Below are positions 42,303 to 54,929 of a DNA stretch of 64,000 bases, piece by piece (position 1 is the stretch's first letter; each line of letters begins with the position of its first letter). The stretch lies in the NCBI GenBank assembly GCA_963855995.1, contig OY979728.1, forward strand, positions 5,133,330 to 5,197,329, written 5' to 3'. The notes below the pieces were generated by a model. That model worked only from the letters and a program-made list of their open reading frames with translations, ran no database searches and was not told the origin of the DNA. Origin of the DNA: Muricea muricata. Taxonomy: Eukaryota > Cnidaria > Anthozoa > Malacalcyonacea > Plexauridae. A program made the position numbers and the translations under genes.

Positions 42303-42732
42303 AAGGTCCTGTCACAATGCAATTTTTCTTGCAACTTGAAATGCAATTCTACTATTGGGAGATGTAAAATTGGCAAATGCAAGTTTCCATCACAGTTTGC
42401 TGGGGTTTTTTAACGTACCAAATTGTCACAAATTTACTTAAGCGTAGATTTTCCCTGTAGCAAAAAAGATGGCAAATGTCGATTTTACCAGAGTGCATGG
42501 CAGTCTGAAATTGTTTAAAAAGGCAAATTAACGTCTTTTGAAGAACAGACAGAAGACAATAGGTTATTTTCACACTTGTGTTAAAATTTCAATCCAGTAG
42601 CTTTGCTTCTTGTCATCTTTTCCCACGTATTCTTTCTTGATACCTGCAATGCATTCTGGTAAAATCGACATGTCGCCATCTTTTTTGCTACGGTGAATGC
42701 AAGGAAAAGTGCACCGTGTGACAGGGCCTTAA
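42303..42732. mobile_element. MITE with AAGGTCCTGTCAC / GTGACAGGGCCTT termini
   Basis: The left end AAGGTCCTGTCACAATGCAA and right end CACCGTGTGACAGGGCCTT are imperfect inverted repeats. Two internal segments (TTGCTACGGTGAATGCAAGG near 42685 and ATGGCAAATGTCGATTTTACCAGA near 42469) resemble sequence in the palindrome arms around 48165-48400 (AAAAGATGGCGGGTGTTGATTTTACCAGA, TTGCTACGGTGAATTGGAA), so the same family is present there. Confidence 0.65.
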
Positions 42733-42842
42733 GGGTAAGAGGTGGATAGAGAAGGAGACGGAGCAGTTACAAGTGCAAGAAAAATTGCACCGTGTGACAG
42801 GGCCTTGAGGGTGGGAGGTGGATAGGAGGAGACGGAGCAGGA
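42699..42842. repeat. Tandem duplication of the MITE end, about 70-bp unit
   Basis: GCACCGTGTGACAGGGCCTT followed by AAGGGTAAGAGGTGGATAGA...GGAGACGGAGCAG occurs at 42710-42768 and again at 42788-42840 with a few changes. The right end of the MITE together with its flank has been duplicated once. Confidence 0.8.
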
Positions 42843-45800
42843 TGTGGGAGTCGTGCAAGGTCGGGAGGTTAAAAAAGAACAAGGAATGTTATGTTTTTAA
42901 TGCCTTTTAGACTTTTCTTGAGGCAATTAAAATTCAAACTGTCAAATCCAAACACTGTACAGAATGGCCGACTTTACGTGGTCTTTAGTTTTTACACAAC
43001 CACTTGCATTGTTATCTTTTGCAGTTTGTTTACCATTTCAGTTATCTATCTTCAATAGAATTCTTTGAAATTTGTTTGTAGATCGACAAAATGCTTAACC
43101 TCCTCTCAACAACTGGCAGATTATGAAAAATGAAATTGTTAAAGGTATTGGAATATTGCATGTACAATATTGAATATGGGACAATTTGGGACAGTATAAT
43201 TTTGGACATGACGGTTTCATTCTCACCTAATTTGACGATTATTTTGTGGGTACACATAGCGTGGAATCTCATGTGCTCCAGAAGCATTTTAATCTTAGAA
43301 AAAGTCAAATAATGATGAACTGTGTTTTAAAAGAAAGTTAGAATCTTATTTGGTTCAAATCAATTGAATTATGGCCCAAGAGTTCATGAAAACACATACA
43401 AAAGGCTTTCTGAAAAAAACAAAACTGAAATATCAAATCTAGCAATTTTATATGTTATGCCTCTAAACAACACAATTCTGTTTCTAAAAATTGGTACCCT
43501 ACTAGACCTATATGCATGATTATACTAATTTGGACATATTTATTTTTACCCATTAAAATATAAATTTGTGTTTAATCATTCATGTTTGTCATTATTTGAC
43601 TTTGTAATGTTGGTTAAACATAAGGAGATTGAGGTGACTTTGCCAGAAACAAAAACATCCATTATTATACTAAAATTTCAATATATGTAGCAATTAAAAC
43701 TAACCACAGGAAATATATTTCTACTTTTTAATTGAAATGTTTCTGTTATATGCACTATATCATATTTTTGATAAAAAATTACAACACCTATGTTATTTCC
43801 TGGTTTACTATCTCAATCATCTTTTGTTTAAGCTGGCTTTGAGTGTTCATTTGAAAGTTTGGAAAGTTCATTTGAAAATCACAATAGTTCTCAATGTTAT
43901 ATTGGACCCTTTAAAGTTAAAAAAATACTTTGTAATATTTTATACTACTGGTAATTTATCTTAGATACAGACTTTGTGATTTTGTACTAGAATGTTGACT
44001 TTCAAACTTTAAGATGAACTACTTATTAAGGACAAAATAAGCTAGCATATTGTCTTTTGTTTACAAAGTGGAACTTGTTTGGAATTGAGATGAACTGATG
44101 CAGTTGTTCTTTAACTTTATGAATTAATTACATATCTTAAATGAAAAAGAAAACCACAACTTGCCAAATAAATTCTGTGGGCTCTTTTTATTAGCAAAGA
44201 AAAGATGTGGCGGATGTAAGAATTTAAGAGTAAAAAAGTTTCCTTGGACTAAAAAAATTGACAGTATGCCAGATTTTCTAGATAAACAAGCAGTACAGAT
44301 GTTGGCCAATAATAAGTATAAGTAACTACAATTTTTAATTTTAAAAGTTTTCTATTGATGCCTGGATACAGTAAATACTTTACCAGAGTTCTTCGTATTA
44401 CATCGACTTGAAAAAGTTTTAAGTCACATGAAGCTTTTAGTTGATACTATGCAATTTCAAATTTTACAGACTTCTTAATTAACATGCCAAATTTACCTTG
44501 TTGAACATAAGGTCTTTCCTGAGAAAAAGTAAAACTGTCTGGCATTATATGGAGTAGAATAATTTAAATTAGTTTGAGACTTTGATTTGATAACAATTTT
44601 GATTTGTACTATTTACAATACAAGTGACCGGGTTGTATCGGATATACAAACCCAAGCTGAAGGCGAGATATCTGACATACACAGATGCGAATGTTGTAAA
44701 TGGCTTGTGAAACTCGTCAATTTTATACATCAGATCTATAGCAAAGTGATTTTGAAAATACCGATTCTGTAAGATGAGAAAATGATTTCTTTTGTGTTTC
44801 CTGCATGATTTATTACTTTATAAGTTTCTTAATTAAAATTACAACATATTGCCTACTGGAACTTTTTATATTGTTTGGTTGTGGTGAATTTGTATTTTGG
44901 CAATTGAAATATTTCTGAATTTGTATGTGCATTTCCTTTGCTTCAGTTCAAGTTTACATTTCAAATATTCCACTTTGTAATACTTGCGTGGTAATAATAA
45001 TATAAGAAAACAGGTTTACATGGCTCTTGAATATAGTCTTTTCAACAAGTAAGTAAAGATGAATTTATACTTCAAAGAGATATGTTCCTAACCTGACAAT
45101 GGTACCTTCCAAAAAGACTAAATTTAAATTGATTCTTCGAATAAATTTTTTACTTTTCAATCCAAGATCAATCTAAGTTATGTATTTCTACTTTTATTTT
45201 GGTCTCTTTAACACTGAAACTATCAATTGTATATAAAGCAACTTCACTATCGAGTGACTTCATTAGTTGCTGGGCAAAGCCAAAGCATTGATTTTTCGGC
45301 TGTTTTCAATGAAAAATAGAATTTTGCCCAAAGTTATCTCAAATAAATTATCACAATTTGAACAAAAAGCTTCTGTTCTTGTGCCCACCAGAAAAATGAG
45401 ATGTCTGAGACTTTCATTGTATTTTTTTGCGAAAAATAGATCGCATGCACTGTTATGCAAAGAAAAGTGTAAGAGATTGGTTTCTGAAAAATGTCGTGCT
45501 ACACGCAATATTCTAAAAATGCTTTGTTTTTATTCTATGTATTTTTGAATTTTTTGTTAAAAAAAATAAAGGTAGCAATGTTTAGTGCATTTCACATTGT
45601 CAGGTTAGAAACGCAATAAGAAAAATTTGGCTCCGAACATTACAGCTTGGTCAATTTGGAATTTATAAAAAAATCGTTTCTTCGTTGTTTTTCGACGTTT
45701 TGAAGGGTTGTTTCGAGTACAAAAAAGTATTTTTAGGAAGAATTATGTGCCCACGTTACATGTCTCAAAGCCATCAAAATTCGTTGGTAATTCGTGCATG

Positions 45801-45890
45801 TATTTTTTCTGACTTATAAAAGCACAATTGATTAAAAATAATATTTTTCTTTTGACAAAAATACCTTTCTTCTGTGAGGCTGGCTGTATT
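42843..45890. other. AT-rich stretch with no supported gene
   Basis: Several frames of 60-90 codons exist, but none has a recognisable motif or splice structure. A 15-bp inverted pair, CTAACCTGACAATG near 45090 and CATTGTCAGGTTAG near 45594, could mark a 520-bp MITE (about 45087-45611). I saw no further support for it. Confidence 0.4.
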
Positions 45891-45894
45891 TGAA

Positions 45895-45985
45895 AAAGCG
45901 TTGGTCAACGCTCCGCCAAAACTCGTGGGTTTTCTCCGGGTACTCCGGTTCTTCCCACTGGGAGAGTTGACAGGGTAGTTACATA
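45895..45985 (+). repeat. SINE fragment (conserved tail)
   Basis: ACTCGTGGGTTTTCTCCGGGTACTCCGGTTCTTCCCA is the same tail block found behind the tRNA-like head of the SINE at 52211-52400. The head (A and B boxes) is missing here, so this is a truncated copy. Confidence 0.7.
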
Positions 45986-46470
45986 TGGTTATAAAAATGT
46001 GACTAACTTTTGAAAACCTTTCTACTTAGACTTGTTAAGCCTTCTCGTCATCTCTATCAGTTGCATGTTTTGAGCCACATGTATGTTTTTCTTTGTAATT
46101 GTGAAACAACTCGTTATATGCTGGGTAAACCTTTGCAAAACTCTCAAAATTTATCACTTCAAGTTGTTTCATTGTTATAATATATTTTGAAGTATAAACA
46201 TTTACTTACGTTGAAAAGACCCAAGTTTTTTAGGACTTTGTTCATTCACTTGTGTTATTGTTCTCTCTGCCATGTTCTGTTTTCTTCTGTTGTTATTTTA
46301 ATAAGTACAATGTGTGGTAGTTAATCTCTTTTTATTGTTATTCAAATTGTATGTAATCTTTACAAATTTTTTCAATAAATTGTTTACAAAATTTACTTGT
46401 GACCCCTTTTTAATTAAAAATTCAATTCCCATGGGAATTGAGAAATTGAATAAAAAAAATCCCCCTACCC

Positions 46471-46583
46471 CGGCCAGCTCCCCAAGTGCCACTTCCACCT
46501 AAGTAGAAGTACTTATACATGTAGTACAAGTACTTCTACTTATTCACGGTGGAAGTAGCACTCGGAGAACTGGCCGGGGTAGC
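46471..46583. mobile_element. Hairpin MITE with CTACCCCGGCCAG termini
   Basis: CTACCCCGGCCAGCTCCCC...CCACTTCCACC...AGTAGAAGTACTT pairs with AAGTACTTCTACT...GGTGGAAGTAG...GGAGAACTGGCCGGGGTAG over the full length. A separate 18-bp perfect palindrome CAATTCCCATGGGAATTG lies just before it (46422-46439). The interval 46584-47417 holds nothing I can name. Confidence 0.75.
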
Positions 46584-47417
46584 CGGCAAAGAGAAGACCA
46601 ACTTTGCAAGTGCTAATACAATTGCTAAGTTGATCTTCCCTAGAGAGCAGCCGCGCGTACCTAACAAATTAAAACAACAAACGTTAGTGACTTAAGTACT
46701 TAGCATGCAAATTTGATTCCCAAAGCCAAAATGTCAAGTGCCCCCCGCTGATCCTACCAACTGCCTACCTGCCTCAGTTCTAAGCTGTCTTCCTCAGTTC
46801 TAAGCTCCTGCATTCCATTCGTTACCTTCACTTTCCTCACCATCGCACAGTCACTCACAGCTGATAAACCCGCATGCACCACCACCACCCCGACTGCCAC
46901 CCAATTTCGAAAATTAAAAGAGTTAAAATTTCGGTAAAGTATGCATTTTAAATGCAATTTATTTGGATATTTTAGATCAAACGTAAACAGAAAAAGCTCG
47001 TACATAAAAACAGGTGAGAATTCTATTTAAAATTTGCTTGCAAAATATAAAACTTAATTCGCATTTTTCTTAGTTAATAGTATAGATCAATTTAGTTGAT
47101 GTTGAAACCTACTCTTAACTGTTTTGTTAGAAGTGACGACAGATTTTGGTTTTTAAGCATACTTTCAAAAATTTTAATTCCTTTAATAAACCTAACCCCA
47201 TGCAACTTACACATGGCGCACACCCTCGCAGTCCATACATTTAGCTAATAAATTACGTTATAAACAAAAAAGCAAAATAAAAAGATAAATTACGTTATCT
47301 CTAGCTACTTAAACCCACTTAGACTGAGTTTTTGATTGAATTTTCAAACGTAAAACCTTAGCTGAATGGGCATGGGCTTTTCGTTGTGTTAACTGTTCCG
47401 GAGTAAATATAAACCTG

Positions 47418-47657
47418 GGGCCGGTTGTATCAAAGGCGTTTAGCTTAAACGGTGGATAAGTGAAATTTAAAAATCAGTTTTACACCTAGTACGGAACCGA
47501 AATTATGAGTTGAAATAGAATAAATATTTAGTTTTATATATAATTGTTCTTCTCAGGTCAAATAACTTCAGCTGGTTTGTTTATACAACATGGAAACGTG
47601 TTTCATATTTTTGACTTATCCACCGTTTAAGCTAAACGCCTTTGATACAACCGGCCC
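47418..47657. mobile_element. MITE with GGGCCGGTTGTATCAAAGG termini and CTG flanks
   Basis: About 45 bp at each end are perfectly inverted (GGGCCGGTTGTATCAAAGGC... to ...GCCTTTGATACAACCGGCCC). CTG lies directly outside both ends (47415-47417 and 47658-47660), the same 3-bp flank as the related element at 10957-11101. The mirrored copy in the right palindrome arm begins at 63788 and is cut by the window end. Confidence 0.85.
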
Positions 47658-49328
47658 CTGATACTTACCAAAGTCCAAGGCTGGGTCAAATAAGCATGAG
47701 AATTAGGCAAAAATAAAAAGCAATTGAAACTCAACAGATTCACTAAAGTTGTTTTTTTTTGGCAACTTATATCCTTAAGTGTAGATGACATGCAATTTTT
47801 AATGCCGTAGTTCTCACACTTATTTAACCGAAACGCCTTCATTTGCATGGTATCTCGCAGCTGCTCTCAAACCACCTTCGTAATTTGCTTTAGTGTACAC
47901 AAACAATGACTTCATTGTTCCTGCTTACCAAAACAAATCTGAAAGCACCAAGATACTTATCATATTAATAATCAAAGAGGATTCGCATTATGCAGTAATT
48001 ACCATAAACAGACGCATCACCATTGAAACAAAGCATGCCGTATTCCCATGGGAATTTAAAATGCACAAAAAAATATAATGATCCTACTGATTTGCATGGA
48101 TGTATGAACCAAATTAGCTAAGAAACAAAGAAATGATATATTCCCTTGGGAATTTAATGTAGCAAAAAGATGGCGGGTGTTGATTTTACCAGAATGCCTT
48201 GCGGTCTGAAATCGTTTAAAAACTTAAGGTAAATTAACCTCGTTTGAGGAACAGACAGATAGGTTATTTTGTCACTTGTGTTAAAATTCCGTCCATTAGC
48301 TTATCTTAAATATCATTTCACTGGTATTCTTGATTGATACCCGCATTAAATTCTGGTAAAATCGACATGCCACCATTTGTTTTGCTACGGTGAATTGGAA
48401 TACAAGTCACATTTTCTCGCTTTTTAACCAGAGAACACATTTTTTAAAGGTAGAACGACGGAATTGATCGTTTGCAATCGACGCCATCTTTGTTGACGTT
48501 TGAAACACATGGCAACCACAAAGTATCTATTCATTATATCTGATCCTATCGAGCCATACATCTTTAAAGTATCATTCATAATACGCTAAAACTAACGATG
48601 AAATAGTAAATTGACACTAGTGTTTCGCTGTAAACAGCTGAAGTAATCTGCAGAGTCAACCAAGATGGCGCCCAATGACACGAAATGACGGCATGTGCAA
48701 ACCAAGAATAGTGACAAAATGCATCAACTATAATTTAGTGGCATTATTACGAAACTTATTTTTGTAAAACGTTCAATCCTACATGTTATTTTGTTTTGTT
48801 TTTAGAAATATCCAAATCCAAATGTTAGAGACGAAATTTCCAGGCGTTAAGGTATTGTTTCTTTAAAAAATATTGTCGACATTTACCATATTTTTACCTG
48901 TTTTTTGACTCGAAAATTGACTGCCAAACTCCTAGATATCCTATTTAATTATTTTGTTGAATGTATTTGATATCAATGTTATTTCAATCCAATTTTTTTC
49001 ACTTAATTTGCTGTCTTTTCTTTTTCATTAACGAGAAATACCTATTAAACCCTCTTTGACCCCCCAATAATAAGTACCTTGTTTTCTACTAACTTGCACA
49101 TTACCACTACTTTCTATTACAATGTCGTGTCTTCTTATTCTTGTGGATTGTTGTTTTGTGGGTCTTGCCGTCCAGGATCGTTCATTCTTTTCTCTTCTTG
49201 TGCGTTTTTTTCACATCCCATCACCCTTTGCAATAGTAGAAAGAATTAAGTCATGAGATGATAGTTACGAATAATTTATAAACTATAACATGATAAGTTT
49301 CTTGTACGTTTGCATGGTGAATACAATA

Positions 49329-49414
49329 TACTTATTAAGCTTTGTGGAAACACCACGTAAATTTATTATTGCAATAATAAATTTACGTGGTGTTTCCACA
49401 AAGCTTAATAAGTA
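49329..49414. mobile_element. Perfect 86-bp palindrome
   Basis: TACTTATTAAGCTTTGTGG... reads the same on both strands with its centre at the GC of ATTATTGCAATAAT (49371-49372) and has no loop. The mirror copy is at 62031-62116. It is probably a fold-back MITE that has lost its loop or never had one. Confidence 0.9.
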
Positions 49415-49465
49415 AACTATAACATATTAAGCACTTATTGGATGAGGTTTTTGTGATATGCGAAA

Positions 49466-49538
49466 TGATCAATGTCGAGGTAAGAGTTATCAGCCGAGCC
49501 GAAGGCGAGTCAGATAACTCTTACCAAGACATTGATAA
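49466..49538. repeat. Hairpin around GCCGAAGGC
   Basis: AATGTCGAGGTAAGAGTTAT pairs with ATAACTCTTACCAAGACATT around the loop CAGCCGAGCCGAAGGCGAGTCAG. The flanking TTTTTGTGATATGCGAAATGATC and its inverted partner extend it. The mirror copy is at 61907-61979. The CTTCG-type loop resembles the hairpin at 9785-9847. Confidence 0.75.
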
Positions 49539-49790
49539 TTTTGCATATCACAAAAACCGAATCCGATAATTGCTTTATTATACATTGTAAGTCTTTTTCC
49601 TCGAGCAATTGACGAATTTCGCCTTCGGAAGAGCTTAAAAAGCAAGATGCCATAACATGAAACAGAAAATATCGAAAAAATGTTGTTGCCATGCCAACCA
49701 TTGATGCCAACGAATACCGCATACTGTAATAATCTGCACCGTAGGCTCAACATGCAGATAACTCAGTTATCTGCTAGCAGATAACTGAGC

Positions 49791-50012
49791 CATAGAATAA
49801 GAATACATAGAAGGGCCACTCGCGTCGGAGCCTTTGGAGTTTTTGAAGCCGCGCATGTCGCATTACGCACGTTATTAGCATTTTCTCAGCCAGTCAATTG
49901 CATTTTCTGGCCAATAGGAATGCTGAACTGGCTGGTGGCAGCCAGTAAACTGCATAAACATAGTGTGACATGTTGCACTGCTGAGTGGCCCTTCTATGTA
50001 TTCTTATTGTAT
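49791..50012. mobile_element. MITE with inverted CATAGAATAAGAATACATAG ends
   Basis: The 31-bp ends (CATAGAATAAGAATACATAG...GGGCCACTC and its inverse at 49982-50012) enclose 160 bp with two AGCCAGT motifs. Outside it lie inverted CAGATAACTCAGTTATCTG pieces (49755-49790 and 50013-50030), so it has inserted into or grown from another hairpin. The mirror copy is at 61433-61654. Confidence 0.75.
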
Positions 50013-50108
50013 GACTGAGTTATCTGCAGATTGTGTGATAGTCGCATTTATCTGCATACAACTGACCAATCACAACGCATAAAACAACTGCAATGTATAG
50101 TAATTAAC

Positions 50109-50214
50109 ACTTATTGACTGAGACCGAGGGAAACAGTATGTTTTGTGGACCAGAGACTGTCGATGTCGAGGGTCCACAAAACATACTGCTTTCCCGAGGT
50201 CTCAGTCAATAAGT
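50109..50214. repeat. Long hairpin, about 50-bp arms
   Basis: ACTTATTGACTGAGACCGAGGGAAA...ACATACTG-type arms pair across a short loop (AGAGACTGTCGATGTCGAGG). The mirror copy is at 61231-61336. It abuts the MITE at 50217-50468. Confidence 0.8.
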
Positions 50215-50216
50215 AT

Positions 50217-50468
50217 TTTATTATATACTGAGTGCCAAAAGAGAAGAAAAGTACCACAAATCAATCAAACATGTGTAAAAAGGATTACCTTTTACCTGAC
50301 ATGGCTACGTGAGGCTTTGTGGATTTGTTGTCTACCGGTGAATAAAAGTAATGTCCACCGCTTAGCTACGTTGCCAGGGAGACAATAGAATTTCTCCACT
50401 ATCACGTGATACGTTCTTAACCAATAAGAAACAGGAATAAATGAACTTTGACACTCAGTATATTATAA
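50217..50468. mobile_element. MITE with TATATACTGAGTG(T)CAAA termini
   Basis: The left end TTATATACTGAGTGCCAAA and right end TTTGACACTCAGTATATTA are inverted. The right half contains ATCACGTGATACGTTCTTAACCAATAAGAA, which is also present, inverted, in the element at 2859-3178. The mirror copy is at 60977-61228. Confidence 0.7.
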
Positions 50469-52210
50469 AATAGTATTAATTAGGCCGGCCAAATTATTGT
50501 GTAAGCTGTTAATATGAAATTTTTTTATTAAAATCTCGAGAATCATTAATAAATCGTGAGCAAAACACAAAAGAAAATCATAGCCGTGAAGGAGTCTTTA
50601 TTTCTCACACGCACACAACTTGCAGCTACCCTAATTTATGAATTTAGATTAAAATATCTCGAGAATTAAACAACACGTAAGGAATGTGTAAATTCTTAAA
50701 GCTCTTTCGAACAATAAAAATTAATATCTCGCACTAATCTCTCTCAAAAGCTCTCTCAAATTTATTGCCGATATCTCTTTGAGAATTACTGTGCACGTGA
50801 AATGTAACTTATATCAAAACTAGCTTACTTCAAGCTGTTTGGGAATCAAGATTTTACGTGTCAACGAGATCAAATATGAATCTAAGATGGCAGACAGCGC
50901 ATTAAATTTCTATCTTTACGACCAACTCCCCAACGAAAGGCTTTAATTCGCTCGAAAGTCGAATTTTGTTTTTTTTTTATTGTTTCAGGTAGTGAAAGAT
51001 CCTGTGTGCTTTTTACAGTACTACCGACACTAGCAACGTTAGTGCGAGATGTTAATTTTTATTGAAACAAAAGCTGAACTGCTAAAAAAATGGAAACGAC
51101 AAGATAAAATAAAAAAACTTACTTTCACTCTATCTTTGGATCTTCTTGGCTTCGGTTGTTCTCGTTTCATCATGCTGTTTATGGTTTCATCTGGTTGGCG
51201 CACTCTCTTCATGGAGCATCAAGGCGGTCCAGTAGGTAACTAGCTCACTCGTGTCCAGTCAACCAACATAAAGTAAGGAGAAAATTAATGTTACAAAATA
51301 TTTTAGAATATAGGACACTAAGCTTTAATTGAATTGACTTTAACAAACCGTACATTGTGATAGTATTTGCATCTTAACATCTGATGGAGACGGCTTGTGA
51401 TTTACTTCTTATGTCGATATGAATTCTTTCCCATCTTGTTGCATCATTAGTTGATGGTTGTTGTATTCACTTTTTACTTGGCATTCTTTGAAAAAAAAAT
51501 TACGATGTTCAGAAAACTGTTTACAAGATAAGCAAAGAAAACTACGTTCACAAGCATTAGAGAGGACTAAGTAATTATAATAGGCGTGACGGGTCACAGA
51601 GGTTAGTCGACGAAGAAACTCATGGACAAATTCCCGGCATGATGATACCCCGATAGCAAGAAATACAGCAAGTGTAGAACGTGTACGTGGGAGCTTAAAC
51701 TGTATGTATGCAACTCCAAGAAAAGCGCAACACAAAATGGCGGAATTTAAAGACATTTCTGGTGTCATTTCCAGTTCCCTAACTTTCGCGGACAAATATA
51801 TTTATATATTTTTCTCAAATTTTTTTGAAGTAAATCTAGATGGATTTTGTGAATAAACAAATTAAAAAAAGTATTGCCCACGTTAGGAAACTAGAACGGG
51901 CGCCCAAGAATGCCCACAATTTCTCCAATCTGGATTATATTTATTGATTGCGCAAATGACTGATAAAAAATAAGAGAGTAATAAAATACCAAATGGTTTC
52001 CTCTTCAAGATAGTGTCATACATGCGCGCGGCATTTCGGGATATTTGGGAAAACTCGTGTTGAAGTTGAACCTGAGGCAACATGCCAAGTACATGGATGA
52101 CGCTATCCTGCTCAGGAAACTATTTAGTAATTGTCTTACAAAATGATGACAGTGAAACACAAGTCAACGCCACGGCATTTAAATTTCTCGTGTAGGATTG
52201 TTTGATCCTG

Positions 52211-52400
52211 CACAGTAATAGCCAAGTGGCGCAATGGTCAGAGCAAACGCCTATCACATGTGAGGTCGTGGGTTCAATCCTTACTTCAGACTCGTGACAC
52301 CCATGTGAGGAGTTAGTCAGTCGTGGGTTTATTCCGGGTACTCCGGTTTGCGAATGTTGACTGGATGGTTAAAATTGTAAAATATCAGTAATCACCGGAA
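52211..52400 (+). repeat. tRNA-derived SINE
   Basis: The head TAGCCAAGTGGCGCAATGGT carries a polymerase III A-box-like stretch (about 52223-52240). GTCGTGGGTTCAATCC about 30 bp later (52265-52280) carries a B-box. Both are spaced as in a tRNA gene, but the cloverleaf does not close. Behind follows GTCGTGGGTTTATTCCGGGTACTCCGGTTTGC, the tail also found at 45895-45985. The mirror copy is at 59045-59234 on the minus strand. Confidence 0.8.
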
Positions 52401-54929
52401 CACGGGTACTTAACTAAACTGCTGACGATGAGGCGGAACTCATAATGAATTAATGAAAATGTGTTTCACTGTAGTTATCATATAATGTAATTGCCAAGCT
52501 GAATGAATAATTCTCCAGTAACTACGTCATATGAATAACTTACAATTATGAGAGTAGTGGGGGGGGGGGGGGGCAGCATAAAGATTGAAGTAGTGTCAAG
52601 GAAGGGGTACTACCCTGACGGGTACTAGGCGAAGAAGTAGAGTAAACAGGAGGAAGAAGATTAAATTGGAGTAAATAAGGGGGATTGGGGTAAAGAAGGG
52701 GAGAAGCAGGATAAAGAAACCAGTGGAAGGGGGTGCTATCCTGGAAGGAGTACCCGGGAAAGAAGAGGGTGAACAGGAGGAAAAGTAGATTGGAGAAAAG
52801 AAAGGGGAAATTAAACGGATCAGGAAATTCAGACTTGCAATTCAAATGAAAGGCAGCTCATTGGTCATGTAAACACTCGTTGAATCATGGTTCTCGCTTG
52901 CCTTTAGCTTGGAATCATCTTTGAATTTGAACTGAAAGTCTGAATTTGCATGTTTCTTGTATAGAGTGCAGTCTATCAGAACAGAAGAGGTTTTGAAGAA
53001 AAAGAAAGAAAGAATAAAAGTAAGTTAAAATTTGTAAAGAATAATGAAGAAACTATTGGTACAGCACTTGATACATGATGATAATCATCATTATAAACTC
53101 TCTATTAATCCGGGGGGGGGGGGTATAATAGAGAATTTGCAATGATAGTAAGTATATTGTAATATTTGGGTTTTTACCACTAAATCCTCTTGAAAGTTCT
53201 TTTTGGCTGTGGCTTCTCTCATCACAGTTGTCTGTGCTTGTCTTGCAAAATCTCTGGAATATCTATAACGTGAAGGTCAATATTTAAGATTAGAAAAATA
53301 GAAACCGTAAAATAGAAAGAAATTTAAATCGTGGCGAATACTTTTTACGGTCTTGCTGGCATGACAAAAAGAGAGTATAGATTTATAAGATCATGTTGAT
53401 TTATCCTTTATCTGAACTATATTTAACTTAGATTTTAAAATAGATTTCACCCTGGTAAGCAGACCGAATGGGTTTTCAAACAAGATAACATTTAATGACT
53501 AAAACGTGCACAGAATAGTTAGAGAATGCTTACATGTCGAATAAAAATCCAATACTTTTAATGTCCAACTACACAATAGCGATTTTCGTTGCATTTCTAG
53601 ACTGGAGAAGAAGACGACGCCATTTTGATTTTGATTTCTCCCGACAACGGCAGATTTGTCTTCGCAATTTTTTTCCATTTCTTCGTCGTTTTAGCTCGAA
53701 TTTGCTCGTTGTGTTTCTTTCGTACCTTCCTCGCCATTTCCGTACAATCAATGGACATTTATACTCAAGATTAAGACTGTATTGAGACTTTCAAAATGTT
53801 CGTCAGGAGACATAAAAATCGAAGCTTCTTCTTCGGGTTGCAGAAGCAAATGACGTCAGACGACCTTTGTCCGCCAGCAAACACCCGTATGTATAACATT
53901 CAATGATCTTTTTAGGAAGCTGAAAATCAGTTTTTATTGCGCGAACGAAGTGTTTTTGCCATTATTTCTTACTCAGGTCTTTGTTCTACTACTTTACTTC
54001 CAGTTTAGTTAGGTAACTTGCCAAAAGAAACGCCTGTAAGGGACAATTTTGCATTTTTTTTTTATTTCGATGCTGATGAAGAAGAGAAGACTCGTTAGAG
54101 CTTTCATTGGCAAATATCTTTCCCTCCGTGGCCGAGAGGTAAAGACAACTGTCTTGACTTCGATTTTGGGTGGATCGAGGACCGGTCCAGTTCAACTGAG
54201 TTTGGTAAGAATTTAATTCTGGTCGGTGCTCGATCCACCCAAAACTGAATTCAAAGCTGGGCGTGGAGTGCAGGAAAACACTAGGCAGTACCGCGAGGCC
54301 AAGGAGGCAAACGTTATTTTCCTAGTGTTGTTAACTAATATTTAAGCAAATTTCATTAACTTGACTGTTGGGGACAGACCTGTAGGGTTGGTGCATTGAA
54401 GACTTCTCGTCGTTATTTCCCTTCGTTCAAGAAGACAAGTTGTCTTCATCGAGAAATAACGACGAAAAGACTGCAAGACACCACTAAACCACTACACTTT
54501 AAAGCTACAGTGTAATGGTTTAGCTAGCTAAACCACTACACTGTGCCAATAATATATGGCTGACTTCTTCCTAACGCTTACGGTACGACCATGGATGCGC
54601 AAAGATGCGCAAACACATTAAAGCCTTGAAAGCAAGTGTTTTCTTTTAGGAAAGAATCAAGGACGACAACGCTTACTAAATCAAAGCTGTCTAGTCATGT
54701 TTTAAGTACTTCAGCTATGTTTAACGATCTTTTACCAGATCTTTGCAAGAGGAAAAGTAAAATTTTGCATCATTATTATTAACTTTCCGTCAGTCGTTTC
54801 TTTCTTGATCGAGCATTATATGCCATTGTGTTCAGTGTCCTTGATATAGGAGCCATATACTTATGGCCTTGGGTTTAATTCCCAAACACTGAATGGCAGT
54901 GTTTTGCTCTTCCAATGAGATAACAAGAT

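Noticed and set aside
51409-51795. 128-codon minus-strand frame (mirrored at 59650-60036)
   Set aside because: No recognisable motif, no splice context or neighbouring exons, and no known family. The length is possible by chance, and the duplication merely copies it.
54118-54190. tRNA-like start CCGTGGCCGAGAGGTAAAG, suggesting a Ser/Leu tRNA
   Set aside because: It has an A-box-like stretch, but the downstream TGGATCGAGG does not give a proper B-box or T-arm, and no acceptor stem closes. It is at most a tRNA-derived repeat.
54866-54900. T-arm-like GGGTTTAATTCCC (and GGGTTTGATTCCC inverted in the spacer) as sign of a tRNA gene
   Set aside because: No D-arm or anticodon arm at the right distance. 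It may be a decayed SINE trace but cannot be supported.
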